Below, one piece after another: positions 11,015 to 21,651 of a stretch of 64,000 nucleotides of DNA. The DNA is from Bidens hawaiensis (taxonomy: Eukaryota > Streptophyta > Magnoliopsida > Asterales > Asteraceae), in the NCBI GenBank assembly GCA_021521415.1, contig JAIQDT010001650.1, forward strand, positions 434,001-498,000, written 5' to 3'. Numbering within the stretch: position 1 is the first letter of the stretch; the number at the start of each line of letters is the position of its first letter. The notes beneath the pieces were generated by a model. That model was not told the origin of the DNA, did not search any database, and saw only the letters and a list, made by a program, of their open reading frames with translations. The position numbers and the translations under genes are program-made.

Positions 11015-11090
11015 AGTTATATTTATTGACGATTTACGCACAAAACAACACAAAAATGAGATAAAATGCTATGTGTTTTGCAACACATCA
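11015..11090 (-). repeat. 3' LTR remnant of the LARD-like element
   Basis: It matches the terminal ~76 bp of the 5' LTR (about 23303-23378): GTTATATTT, a block with GTTTACGCACAAAACAACAC or a close variant, and CAACACATCA at the end. The rest of this LTR was removed or displaced by the plus-strand LTR ending at 11014. Confidence 0.8.
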
Positions 11091-11109
11091 AATATCCCCA
11101 CACTTGAAC
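11091..11109 (-). other. Polypurine tract of the LARD-like element
   Basis: In element orientation GTTCAAGTGTGGGGATATT immediately precedes the LTR start TGATGTGTTGC. The core AAGTGTGGGGAT recurs as the polypurine tract of the Athila-like element at 58622-58638. Confidence 0.8.
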
Positions 11110-12517
11110 CTTTTTCGTCCCTGAAAAATCTATATTACAATGAAATCATAATCAGAAAATATGATCTTAAAAACATGTAGGTTATTTTAAAGCTCAGATA
11201 AATGAAAAAATCGCGATTGCCGATATTGTTGTCCACTTAAACTCATGCCTTGATCTTTACCGGGACAAATAAGATCCAACAATTATATTACTCAATGGTT
11301 TACACAATTAGGACCCGCTTATTTTTAGCTTTTACCGGACCAGACCACCCCAACTTAACTTAAACCTCAAAATTAGCAGATTTAAAACTTTTGTTTCTCT
11401 ATTTTACTTTTTCATGAATAGTTAAGACGATCAAGGGTATTGTTTATCCACCTAAGCTTAAGCATTAAAGTTTACCAAGCAGCCATTAGATACGATTAAG
11501 GTACAATTAATTACTTAGCTAGTGTTCCCCACAACATGGCATACCCCCGTTATCAAGAATAACACCAAACCATCACCATAAGTGAGAATGCAAAATTTCA
11601 TCTGTAGGGTTTACATGTAGCGTGTCCCTTGTAGTCCGTTTCTTAATGATAATGAGACGCGAGCAAGGGGACCCCACATGGCTAACAGCGTTGATGATCA
11701 ATTCAATAGTGTATTTGTACTTTTAGTACGTAGTGATCATGGTTTAATGACTTACGTGGAAAATAATTGCGGGTTTGCTCTTTTTTAGATTTTTTTTAAA
11801 ATATCCACAACCCCACTTAGGAATTGTGAATACCCAGATGAATAATCTGCTTACAGCCCGACCCGAGGCATCCCATCAATACAAGAATTAACGTTATAAG
11901 ACCATACGCCAGTGAGGTGTAAAACACTAAACTAGCAGTTTAAGATTTATATCACAGGCTACACGGCATACTCTAACGTTAAACTTACCCAAGCATCATA
12001 TGATATCGTATTCAAATTTCTTAAAACTCATAACATTTCCACTTTTCATACCAATAATTGAGGCTTGAGTATGGCCCGACCTTTCATTTCTTATCTTCCA
12101 TGGACAAAACGTTTTACCACAAAAGATTTCTGTTTTAACCATTTTATCAAATTGCCCTTTCATTTTCAAAGCTGAGCCTACAGACACATCCCAAACTTTT
12201 ATTTTTATTTTTGCCAAAAAAATCAATTTCCCATCCCCACACTTAAATTTCACATTTTCCTCAATGTGAGAAAAAGGAAATTTCAAATAAAATTATGAAT
12301 AAAATAAAAATAAACAAATGAATTGGAAAAGACTCCCCTGGTAAATAGACGATATGCCTTGTGAGTCATGTTACGCGCTCTCCTATTCGATCACAAGCTT
12401 AAAACTCAAGTTCTCTCTATCAAGCAATCATAACGAACAAAAGCGGCAATCCATAAGAAAATTGCATCCCCACAATTGTTTAAGACACCAGCTCATCAAC
12501 CGTCATCAACCAACCAA
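11110..12517. other. Left interior of the LARD-like element, no clear gene
   Basis: AT-rich, with no recognisable protein domain. The segment at 11150-11255 (ending GCCGATATTGTTGTCCACTT) is closely related to 26690-26790 beside the other Athila-like LTR, so it is family interior. A 96-codon minus-strand open frame at 11996-12286 has no recognisable feature and is not called as a gene. Confidence 0.6.
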
Positions 12518-12522
12518 GGAAT
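12518..12522. repeat. Target-site duplication GGAAT (left copy; right copy 20417-20421)
   Basis: GGAAT directly precedes the left LTR and directly follows the right LTR of the copia element. This 5-bp duplication fixes both ends and shows that the two LTRs belong to one insertion. Confidence 0.93.
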
Positions 12523-13338
12523 TGTTGGGTTTTAACAAGATTATCAAAGTCCATATGACCCATTATATGTAAAAACACAGCGGATAATAAAATTTTAAAT
12601 CTTGTTAGTTTGATAAATATAAAACCGATTTTATATAGATTAACCAAATGCCCGGATCCATATACAAATACATGCTATCAAAACAACCATAGGGTGTTTA
12701 GCATTCTACCTTCAAGTCCGAAAGAAGAGGATAAATGAGATTGAACAGCTAGAATCCAAAGAAGGAGTCCTCAAGCTTGTATACCCGACAAGCACCAACA
12801 AACACCTAGGTTGCTAGGATCCAACACTTGCAAGAATACCCTTGTTCTTCTTCTTCTCTTGTTAACTGCTCAAAAAAAAGGAAAAAGAGAAGAGATGTGT
12901 GTATGTGAGAGAGTGTAGTTGTTGATGTAAACAAGAAAAATGATCTCCCAATTGTCTTGTTTGCATGGTCATGGAAATAATAAGGAAAAGAGAGAGAGAG
13001 AGAGAGGTGGGGCCGGCCACATGGGTTGTTCCCCCCCCCCCCAAAAAAAAAACTCAAACTCAGTTTTGTATTATTTTCTTTTACCATAATATTATTTATC
13101 CAAATAAATAATATCTCATATACATAAATTATCCATATAATTTACTTAACACACAAATGCAAATATTTAGAAAACCATTTTCCAAATAATATAAGTGTTG
13201 ATATTTATTAACTAGATCATATCTAATAATAAATATCATGGCGTTTGTCTAGCTTGTTATTGGGTATGACCCGACTTGGATCAATACGTACTAGCCACAT
13301 CAACTCTAATATGTGTCTTGAGCAGATCGTGTCCAACA
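12523..13338 (-). repeat. 3' LTR of the copia element (816 bp)
   Basis: Begins TGTTGGGTTTTAACA and ends TCCAACA. It contains a GA microsatellite (about 12989-13006), a C-run/A-run block (about 13030-13052) and AT-rich TAAATAATAT repeats. It is 82 bp longer than the partner LTR because it keeps segments deleted there. Confidence 0.92.
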
Positions 13339-13356
13339 ATCTCCCACTTGCACAAG
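13339..13356 (-). other. Polypurine tract of the copia element
   Basis: In element orientation CTTGTGCAAGTGGGAGAT abuts the LTR start TGTTGGACACG. The purine-rich 3' half and its position fit a copia polypurine tract. Confidence 0.75.
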
Positions 13357-14136
13357 ATGCATAGAAGATTGATGCAAATAGCAAATACCGCCGAACAACG
13401 GTTTACTATCCCTAATACGCATGACGAAGTGCCATTCAATAACATCATCCCCTTCAAGTTCCATACTTGAAACGATTTAGGTGAAACTATCATTTATCCT
13501 TTTGCCACAAATGTCATGTTAAATCCAGATACACAAAGTGATCATTCTCTGTCGATTTAACTTATCAGGCCTTAGGCATTTAACTCTCAACGAATAAGAG
13601 GGACAAATCCCCTATTGACTACATACGTCTCTCACTATAACCTTGTACTATACTTGAGCTTGGCCTTATGTACTGACATGTTTCAGAGCAACGAAGAACT
13701 AATTCAAAGTATAATAGTCGATGAAAATCAAGACCCAATATGTATCTCAGGTCAGAGGATACTATGATGTTCGCCTTTACTCAAATTATTTATGATCACA
13801 AATCACAAGGATTCCATGCAGTAAAATTTGAGGGCGGGTCATGTCCAATATTTATCCCATAAATATCTATGAACCTTGGCAGCAAACCCTTTGCTATATT
13901 CATTCCTCATGAATATCTACCAATCCAAGTTCATAATAGTCTTACATTCATATTTGTTCCCACAAGTATGATCGACTACGGACGTTTAGAAAAATCTAAT
14001 TATTCACGGATTTAAACATGCTAAAATGGAACATAACTCAAAAGCATAATCATAAACCATAATCATATGAATGAGTCAAAATAAAAATTGTTCTGATATC
14101 CAGATAAAAAATAGATCAAATCCAATCACTAAAATA
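13357..14136. other. Non-coding 3' region of the copia element
   Basis: About 780 bp between the end of the RNase H frame and the polypurine tract. No domain or long open frame is seen; it is presumed 3' untranslated interior. Confidence 0.6.
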
Positions 14137-15728
14137 TCAAAGTCCTAAGGCACAAGTATGACCCTCATGCTTCGGCCTTTCAAGGAGCTTCGTGAGTGGA
14201 TCCGCAATGTTTTGATCAGTGTGAAATTTGCGAATACATATCTTTCCTTTTTCAACTTCATCCGTTATGTAGTTGAATCTCCGCTCAATGTGCCTAGTCT
14301 TTTGATGTGCACGGGGTTCCTTGATTTGAGCAATCGCACCCTCGTTGTCACAAAAGATTTCTAGAGGGTCCTGAATGGTACGGACTACCCCTGGATCGGC
14401 AATGAACTTTCTAATCCATGCAGCTTCTTGAGCTGCCAAGGCGGCAGCGATGTATTCTGATTCAGTGGTGGACAAGGCTACCACGTCTTGTTTTGCACTC
14501 TTCCAAAGAGACAGCACCACCATTTAGAACGAAGACATATCCCGATTGGGATCGAGAATCATCTCGATCAGTTTGGAAACTCGCATCCGTGTAACCCTTT
14601 ACAACGAGTTCCTCCTCACCAGAGACATATATCAAAAACATATCCTTAGTCTTCCTAAGGTATTTCAATATGCTCTTAACCGCCATCCAATGGCTGGTTC
14701 CCGGATTTTGTTGGTATCTACTTGTCATGCTCAAAGCGCATGACACATCCATTCTGGTGCAAATCATGGCATACATGATGGATCCTATAGCAGATGCATA
14801 TGGGATTCCACTCTTTTATCTTGCTCATCCTTTGAGCTTGGACATTGAGAAACACTCAACATTGTTCCTCTTTGAATAGGTACCAAACCTTTCTTAGCGT
14901 TTTCCATCTTGAACCTTTTCAAGATTTTGTCAATGTATACACTTTGATTCAAACCTATCAACTGCCTTGATCTATCCCTATAGATCCTTATTCCCAGAAT
15001 ATAGGCGGCCTCACCAAGATCCTTAATGGAAAAACAACTTCCAAGACAGGCTTTTACACCTTCCAAGGTTGGAATGTCATTTCCAAATAGTAATATGTCA
15101 TCGACATATAATACCAGAAAGGTAATGATTCTCCCACTAGATTTCTTATACACACAAGCTTCAACAGCATTTTTGATAAATCCAAATTTCCTAATTTCAT
15201 CATCAAAACGGTGATTCCAACTTCTAGATTCTTATTTCAATCCAAAGATTGATTTCTTCAACTTGCATACTTTGTTAGGATGTTGTGGATCGACAAAACC
15301 TTCAGGCTGAACCATATTGACATCTTCTTCAAGATGCCCATTTAGAAAAGCAGTTTTGACATCCATTTGCTGTATCTCATAGTCATAATATGCGGCTATG
15401 GAAAACAATATCCTTATAGACTTTAGCATCGCCACGGCGAGAAAGTTTCATCATAATCAACCCCTTGAGTTTGAGTGAAACCCTTTGCTACAAATCTAGC
15501 TTTATAAGTATCCAAGTTTCCATGCATATCAGTTTTCTTCTTGAAAACCCACTTACTTCCAACCAGTTTGGAATTTAGAGGTAGAGCAACCAAGTCCCAT
15601 ACTTGGTTGTCATGCATGGATTGCATCTCAACGTTCATGGATTCCAGCCATTTATCACAATCAGATTGAGACATTGCATCTCGGTATGTGGTTGGTTCAT
15701 CGGAATCCACCACATACCATTCATCCAT
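14137..15728 (-). pseudogene. Reverse transcriptase and RNase H of the copia element
   Basis: RT motifs appear in four out-of-frame pieces. They are KWVFKKKTDMHG with ARFVAKGFTQTQGVDYDETF (15423-15728), MDVKTAFLNGHLEEDV (15232-15435), VLYVDDILLFGND with the catalytic DD (14785-15153) and the C-terminal RT/connection (14462-14776). RNase H (14137-14523) shows ALSTTESEYIAA, IFCDNEGAI and TRHIERRFNYI. Frameshifts separate most pieces and a stop lies at 15232-15234, so no full enzyme can be made. Confidence 0.9.
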
Positions 15729-16843
15729 GAAAAATCTATATCTTTCAGGTGGAGTGCTAACTCTACCAGATTTGCGAACGTTTTGTGTGTTTGATCAACC
15801 ATTTGATCATCATCAACAACCTCTTGTTGGTTACTAGTGTCAACCAAACGTGTATTGGCTTGTGGTTCTCGATCCTCCTCGAGTTCCATAGTTCTATTAG
15901 TTCCTTCCAAAAGGAACCTTCTTTCCAAGAACTTAGCCTTGCGAACTATAAACACTTTATGCTCATTTGGATTGTAGAAATAATATCCCATCGAATCTTC
16001 GGGATATCCTACAAAGATACACTTAGTGGAACGGCTTTCAAGTTTATCAGGGGTGTAGATCCTAACATAAGCCTCACATCCCCATACCTTTAAATATGAT
16101 AATGATGGAATCTTTATATGCCATATTTCAAAAGGTGTCCTTTCCACTTTCTTGGTTGGTGCCATATTTAAAATACGGGCAGCAGAGATTAGTGCAAAAC
16201 CCCAAAATGATAGAGGTAATGCGCTTCTAGCCATCATAGATCGAAACATATCCAATAGAGTTCGATTCCTCCTTTCAGACACACCATTATGTTGTGGTGT
16301 TCCAGGTGGAGTAAGTTGTGAGACAATCCCACAACTCCTAAGATGTTCTAGAAACGCATCATTGAGGTATTCACCTCCTCTATCAGAGCGTAGTACTTTG
16401 TTTGTTTTGTTGAGTTGATTTTGTACTTCATTTTAGAAGACTTTGAACATTTGAAAGGCTTCATTTTTGTGTCTTAACAAGAAGACATACCCATAGTGAC
16501 TATAATCGTCGGTAAAGGTAATGAAGTATCTTTCACCATTCCTTGTCATTGTCCTAAAATGACCACATACATCCGAATGTATGATACCTAATAGGTCTTT
16601 CGCCCTTTCATTAGTTCCACTAAAGGGCTCCTTGGTCATCTTTCCCAATAAACAAGATTCACATTCATCAAATGAATCATCACTTGATTTCAAAAGACCA
16701 TTCTTTTGAAGTGTATGAATGTGATCCTTGTTTATGTGACCAAGGCGACAATGCCAAAGAAAAGTTTTACTCAAATCCAATTTACGTCTTTTGGTGCTAG
16801 CTTGGTACAACGAGTTATTAATGGATGTATAATCATGAACCAA
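15635..16843 (-). pseudogene. GAG-pre-integrase and integrase of the copia element
   Basis: The HHCC zinc region shows WHCRLGHINKDHI and CESCLLGKM. The catalytic core shows IHSDVCGHFRT, FTDDYSHYGYVF, an Asp in LRSDRGGEYL and the downstream NGVSERRNRTLLD. The whole stretch is in one frame apart from a single stop at 16433-16435. The C-terminal part (SYLKVWGCEAYV, KCIFVGYPEDS) is typical of copia integrase and runs into the RT linker. Confidence 0.9.
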
Positions 16844-16944
16844 TTCATAAATGCCATTAAACGGAATTTCTTTAAATAAAAGTCATCATTCATGAATACA
16901 TAAAAACCATTGTTCACAAACTTGAAATCATAACCACATTGTTT

Positions 16945-17330
16945 TTAAAGAGAAACAGAGATAATGTTCCTAGTCAAACTAGGAGCATACAAAATGTTTT
17001 TCAAAATAACTTCCAAACCATTTAGAAGCTTCAAAACGTAATCTCCTCGGGCTTGGACCTCAACCTGTGCTCCATTGCCCATGAAGAGACTTATATCTCC
17101 TTTCTTGAAATCATTTCTTCTTTTGAACCCCTGCAATGAATTGCATATATGAGTTCCACATCCGGTATCCAATACCCATGTGTTAGAAGAAATAATATTA
17201 AGATCAATATGGATCATGAAAGTTGTACCTGAGGTTTGCCCCGCATCCCTCTTAGCTTTCAACTCCTTGAGATAGGTTGGACAATTTCTCATCCAGTGAC
17301 CTATCTCCCCATAACCAAAGCACGGATCCT
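16945..17330 (-). pseudogene. Nucleocapsid knuckle and protease of the copia element
   Basis: The zinc knuckle reads CFGYGEIGHWMRNC: the second Cys of the C-x2-C pair is replaced by Tyr, which should impair zinc binding. The retropepsin-like protease active site is WVLDTGCGTHICN, followed by FMGNGAQVEVQARGDY and APSLTRNIISV. Frameshifts lie on both sides (near 17330 and near 16900). Confidence 0.87.
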
Positions 17331-17342
17331 CAGCGCTAACCT

Positions 17343-18118
17343 TTAGCTTCTTGTGTTTGGGTTCCGCCTTTGCCTTTCCCTTGAGCCCTTCTTGACTTGC
17401 CCCTTACCAATGACAACCTTTGCCTTTGGTTCCGGGTGATGCCTCCTCTTTAAGCCACCCTCATTGATCGTGAGAACGGGTAAAACCTTTTTACCCATGT
17501 CGGCTTCGGCTGTCTTACGCATTGCATGAAGCTTACCAATGCTGTTGTCCCATCCGTTCATGTTGTAGTTCATGACGAATGTCTCAAACCTTTTAGTTAG
17601 GCCGTTCAGGATCAAATCCGTGGCTAACTCTTTTGAGACGGGACAGTTAAGCAGTTCAACCAATCAATGTGGCTTTTCATCTTAAGCACATAAGATGATA
17701 CATATTGGGTTTCTTCCATATGACATGCATGAAATGCACGAACCATTTCGAAGCACTCCACCCTAGCTTGAGTAAAGAACATTTCCTTAAGCTGGGTGAT
17801 CATGTCATACGCCCCACGATTCTCGAAATCCTTTTGGATCTCGGGAATCATTGTTCCCAACATGAGGCAAGAAACTTGCACCGAATCCTCGGTGTATTTC
17901 AACCAATCCGCATAGGCATCCAAGTTGTTAACATCGGGTTCATCGGGAATAGGATCGTCTAATATATAGGACTTTTTCTCTTGCTTGAGAACAATTCTCA
18001 AGTTTCGATACCAGTCCATAAAGTTATTAAAGTTTAGACGGTCCTTATCCAGAATGGATCTAAGTGATAGATTATGCACGTGAGGAATAATAGCGTTCTG
18101 TTGATTGTTTGCGGCCAT
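17343..18118 (-). pseudogene. Gag of the copia element
   Basis: ATG at 18118-18116 opens MAANNQQN, then LRSILDKDRLNFNNFMDWYR and a UBN2-type gag region (MLGTMIPEIQKDFENRGAYDM, FHACHMEETQYVSSYVLKMK). It crosses a frameshift near 17640-17660 into DLILNGLTKRFETFVMNYNM. Gag forms the particle; the knuckle lies just downstream near 17290-17330. Confidence 0.87.
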
Positions 18119-19667
18119 CTATAAAAGAATTTAACAAAGTTCAATTTAGTATTTTCGATATCAATAAATTTTAATCTTTAATACCCTTTAATGTCTCCAA
18201 GACAATTATTGATTAAAATCTAGAATCCAACGTTTCATTCAAATAGTAGTTAGGTGACCTCTATCCTACTATTCAAATTAACAAGGTAGTCAACGTTTGA
18301 CAATTGCAACCCTTTGCAACTTCTAGTTTTATGGGATCGGTTAAACATCATATGTTTAGTTGACATGTTTAATCCCATCAACACCTTTGAACGCCATGTT
18401 TCGGTGACCCTATTCACATGGTTTCAAATCAAGTCGTCCTACTTACACACACGTGTGAGTTTACACATACAAGTGGTTAGGTGACCCTCATTCCAAAAGT
18501 ATTGTAAAACCACCTTAAGATCACAAGTTTTCTTAAATGTAGTTAGGTGACCCTATTCCACATCAAGTCTACAAGTGACTTAAGTGTTGTATAAAAGGAT
18601 GGTGTTCAACTTGTTTTTAAAAGGGATTTTAGTTTTCAAAATTCTAGATTGAAAAACTATATAATGTGCCTTCCATTTGCATGCATTCAAATGTATGGTA
18701 CCTTTGAAAACCAATTTTCAAATTACTTTAAATAAAACCCATTTTATTATGAAATCTTTAATAGTTAATAAAACCAATTTTATACTAGTTGTCGATTTTA
18801 ATTGTTAACATCCAAACATGATAAAACAATAAATATAAATCAACCACACAAGCATAAAATACAAACACAAGTCCATAACCATAGCCACCTAGTATGACAA
18901 CACTTGTTGACCGAAACAAGTGTGCCAAAAGGTCTCTCCTAAGGGACGAGAATGACAAAAGGCATGTGTCGGTGAACTCGGACTTGATCCCGCATCCATA
19001 TGCTTCAAGTGTCCACCTTGTGTTGTGACTCTTCCACTTTATTTGGGCTTCCATTTGGGCTCCAACTTCAGCTCCTAGCTTCCATGGGCCTCCAAGTTTG
19101 GGCTTTGGTCATTGGGCTAAAATCCCAACTTGGACTTTGAAGTCCATTAAGGGCCAAAACCAAAACCGTAGCTATGTTACTTCTTCTTTTACAAAAAAAT
19201 ATATCCTAATACATTTTTCTCTAGTAAAAGAAATACAACTAATCTAATTATTATTACAAACCAAAATGAAATGAATAAATAGATTACAAACCCAAATAAA
19301 TGAATATTACAACCATATTGAATAAACCGAATAAATCACAACACAAACACACATCCAAAGGTCATGGCTAGGTTATGAACATCCAAATGCACATCCAAAT
19401 ATGCAAGGTCTTAGAAAACCAAAATGGTTCCCCTCTTACCCATTAAACTTTCGGCCAAGAGGAACAAAACCGAAAGTTTAGGGTATTGTCCAAACAAAAT
19501 AATTAATCATCCACATGACTTAATTCTTCAAGATTATCACATGCATGTAAAGAATAATCTTGAAGAACCAAGGGGTAACCAAAAGCCAAAAAACTTTCGG
19601 CCATATGGTGAACCACACCATAAAACCCGAAAATTTTTAGATCTATGAAGCATGTATCCGTATAAGC
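18119..19667 (-). other. Long 5' leader of the copia element with GGTGACC repeats
   Basis: About 1.55 kb lies between PBS and gag without a domain. Between 18248 and 18560 a motif around TTAGGTGACCCT (plus strand) occurs four times, at about 18251, 18401, 18479 and 18544, at uneven spacing. An interrupted TTTCGGCC motif recurs near 19451 and 19591. The leader is unusually long for copia. It may hold packaging or translation signals, or simply expanded sequence. Confidence 0.55.
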
Positions 19668-19682
19668 GGCTCTTGATGCCAT
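19668..19682 (-). other. Primer-binding site of the copia element (variant initiator-Met)
   Basis: In element orientation ATGGCATCAAGAGCC follows the LTR directly. It resembles the initiator-Met PBS TGGTATCAGAGCC with one substitution and one inserted A, so it is a degenerate or variant site. Confidence 0.65.
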
Positions 19683-20416
19683 TGTTGGGTTTTAACAAGA
19701 TTATCAAAGTCCATATAACCCATTATATGTAAAAACGCAGAGGATAATAAAATTTTAAATCTTGTTAGTTTGATAAATATAAAAGCATTTTTATATAGAT
19801 TAACCAAATGCCCTGATCCATATACGAAATACATGCTATCAAAACAACCATAGGGTGAATGAGATTGAACGGCTAGAATCCAAACACCTAGGTTAATAGG
19901 ATCCAACACTTGCAAGAACACCCTTGTTCTTCTTCTTCTCTTGTTCACGGCTCAAAAAAACGGAAAGAGAGAAGAGATGTGTGTATGTGAGAGAGTGTAG
20001 TTGTTGATGTAAACAAGAAAAAATGATCTCCCAATTATCTTGTTTGCATGGTCTTGGAAATAATAAGGAAGAGAGAGAGAGAGAGAGAGAGAGGTGGGGC
20101 CAGCCACATGGGTTGGTTTTCCCCCCAAAACTCAAACTCAATTTTGTATTATTTTGTTTTACCATAATATTATTTATCCAAATAAATAATATCCCTCATA
20201 CATAAATTATCCATATAATTTACTTAACACACAAATGCAAATATTTAGAAAACCATTTTCCAAATAATATAAGTGTTGATATTTATTAACTAGATCATAC
20301 CTAATAATAAATATCGTGGCATTTGTCTAGCTTGTTATTGGGTATGACCCGACTTGGATCAATACGTACTAGCCACATCAACTCTAATATGTGTCTTGGG
20401 CAGATCGATTCCAACA
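19683..20416 (-). repeat. 5' LTR of the copia element (734 bp, internally deleted)
   Basis: Same ends as the 3' LTR. Two internal losses are visible. One follows ACCATAGGGTG (near 19857). The other joins 'gaatccaaa' to 'cacctagg' (near 19885-19890), where the other LTR has an extra segment bounded by the short repeat CCAAA/CAAAC. The GA microsatellite is at about 20071-20094. Confidence 0.92.
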
Positions 20417-20421
20417 GGAAT

Positions 20422-20989
20422 AACCTGCAATTAAGAGAAGAAACAACCCGGCAAAACTCGAAAATAAAAATAAAAATGAAGATAAAATAATAAGGAAAGA
20501 TATTACCGGGTTGCCTCCCGGGAAGCGCTAAGTTTATTGAATAGTCTTCAGCCGGACTCACTCCCTAAACCTCAATCAGGAGGCTTCTCCTTTATCCTCT
20601 TCCCATCGATGCTCATCAACACTCTCCTTTTACAATTGGTCGGGAAGAAACCAATTGCACAACTCTCATGGGCCCGACCATATGAATTAAACTCGGCCCA
20701 CCAACTCTTGAATTCCCCCAAAAATGGTTCAATGAAGTGAAACGGGGAAGTCAATCTATTTATCGCACTACGATTTCTTTGCCCAGAAATCCTCCTTCTA
20801 ATTCTTTTAGCCAAATTTTTTAACCTTAACACACCCCGAATGGAGATTGAGTATGGTTTGTGTTTTGGTTTTTCACAATAGAGGTGAAGTGTCGAAGGAC
20901 TGAATCACTAACTACCTCATGGCTCTCCTTACAAAGCTCCTTCTCGATCCCCATACTTGGCTCGTTATATATTAAATCTTCAAGCAAAT
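20422..20989 (-). other. Right interior of the LARD-like element, downstream of its ORF
   Basis: It contains the motif at 20507-20530 (plus strand CCGGGTTGCCTCCCGGGAAG), a palindrome-rich block that I recall as common in plant Athila/Tat-like interiors. An 86-codon minus-strand open frame (20572-20832) starts at GTG, is basic (KNLAKRIRRRISGQRNRSA) and has no known domain. It may be a gag remnant but is not called as a gene. Confidence 0.5.
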
Positions 20990-21448
20990 TCAGATCACCA
21001 AGTGGGTAAACTCGCCTTCATCCGTAATGGCAAAGTCCATCAACTCTTTACCAAACTCTTTCTTAAATTCTTCCTCCCAAGAGGGAACATACTCCTCTAC
21101 TCTCTGCTCCTCCATTCCGGTATCTTCAATCTCACTATGGGTTTCACACAAAGGTGGATTCAAAGGTGGAATATATTCTAAATCATTTCTAATAGCAAAC
21201 AATACATCATCCATTATAGCCTCCGATTTTGGGGTGGGCTCTAATATATTCCCTGACAAATCTTTATACCCTAAGAAGTTTCCCATTTGATCATAAGCAA
21301 ATCGGTATGAAGGAGGCTTTGCAAAAAGTGATTCCCGTGGAGCTTTCCGTGCCTCAACTTCTATATTTCTTCTCTCATAAGCATCATGCACCCAGTGATT
21401 TCTGCCACAAACTTCGCACCATGGTTCTCCTACTTGTAATCTGAACAT
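20990..21448 (-). CDS. Small ORF of the LARD-like element, Cys/His motif, acidic (152 aa)
   Basis: The ATG at 21448-21446 lies 181 nt after the PBS, the place where gag would start. The N-terminus has a compact CEVCGRNHWVHDAYERRN motif (Cys-x2-Cys-x3-His-x3-His), resembling a single zinc-binding finger. The middle holds FAYDQMGNFLGYKDLSGN, and the C-terminal half is acidic (WEEEFKKEFGKELMDF). No transmembrane segment is seen. It is uninterrupted although the element is old enough to carry a degenerate nested copia. It could be a gag derivative that binds RNA, or a novel accessory protein. I do not recognise the family. Confidence 0.6.
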   Translation of the reverse strand: MFRLQVGEPWCEVCGRNHWVHDAYERRNIEVEARKAPRESLFAKPPSYRFAYDQMGNFLGYKDLSGNILEPTPKSEAIMDDVLFAIRNDLEYIPPLNPPLCETHSEIEDTGMEEQRVEEYVPSWEEEFKKEFGKELMDFAITDEGEFTHLVI

Positions 21449-21628
21449 TATTCCTGTAAAGAATACTCAAAATAAACAGATCACGGGCACCAGAAAAATA
21501 TAATAAAATAATTATAAAATAAAACTAAATTAAACTAATTAGATTAACTAATTTAAACTAAACATATACACAAAAATATAAAAGGCTAGTCCCCAACTAA
21601 GGTCGTTCTCTAATCGCCTCAAACTGTG

Positions 21629-21645
21629 CCCCGACAACGGCGCCA
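21629..21645 (-). other. Primer-binding site, tRNA-Asp type
   Basis: In element orientation TGGCGCCGTTGTCGGGG lies a few bases after the LTR end (CACATCA). It is complementary to the 3' end of plant tRNA-Asp, the characteristic primer of Athila-type elements. Confidence 0.85.
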
Positions 21646-21651
21646 AAAACT

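Larger units (their letters stand above)
12523..20416 (-). mobile_element. Ty1/copia retrotransposon, complete ends, degenerate coding
   Basis: It is 7894 bp with LTRs TGTTGG...CCAACA and a GGAAT duplication. Minus-strand order is gag, protease, integrase, RT, RNase H; integrase before RT is the copia order. Numerous frameshifts and several stops break the polyprotein. The clade is not certain; the protease motif LDTGCGTHICN and the gag start (LSLRSILDKDRLNFNNFMDW) are typical of widespread plant copia families. It is nested in the LARD-like element. Confidence 0.93.

Noticed and set aside
11996..12286. 96-codon minus-strand open frame in the LARD-like interior
   Set aside because: No domain or compositional feature, and no equivalent in the related interior at 26633-27673.
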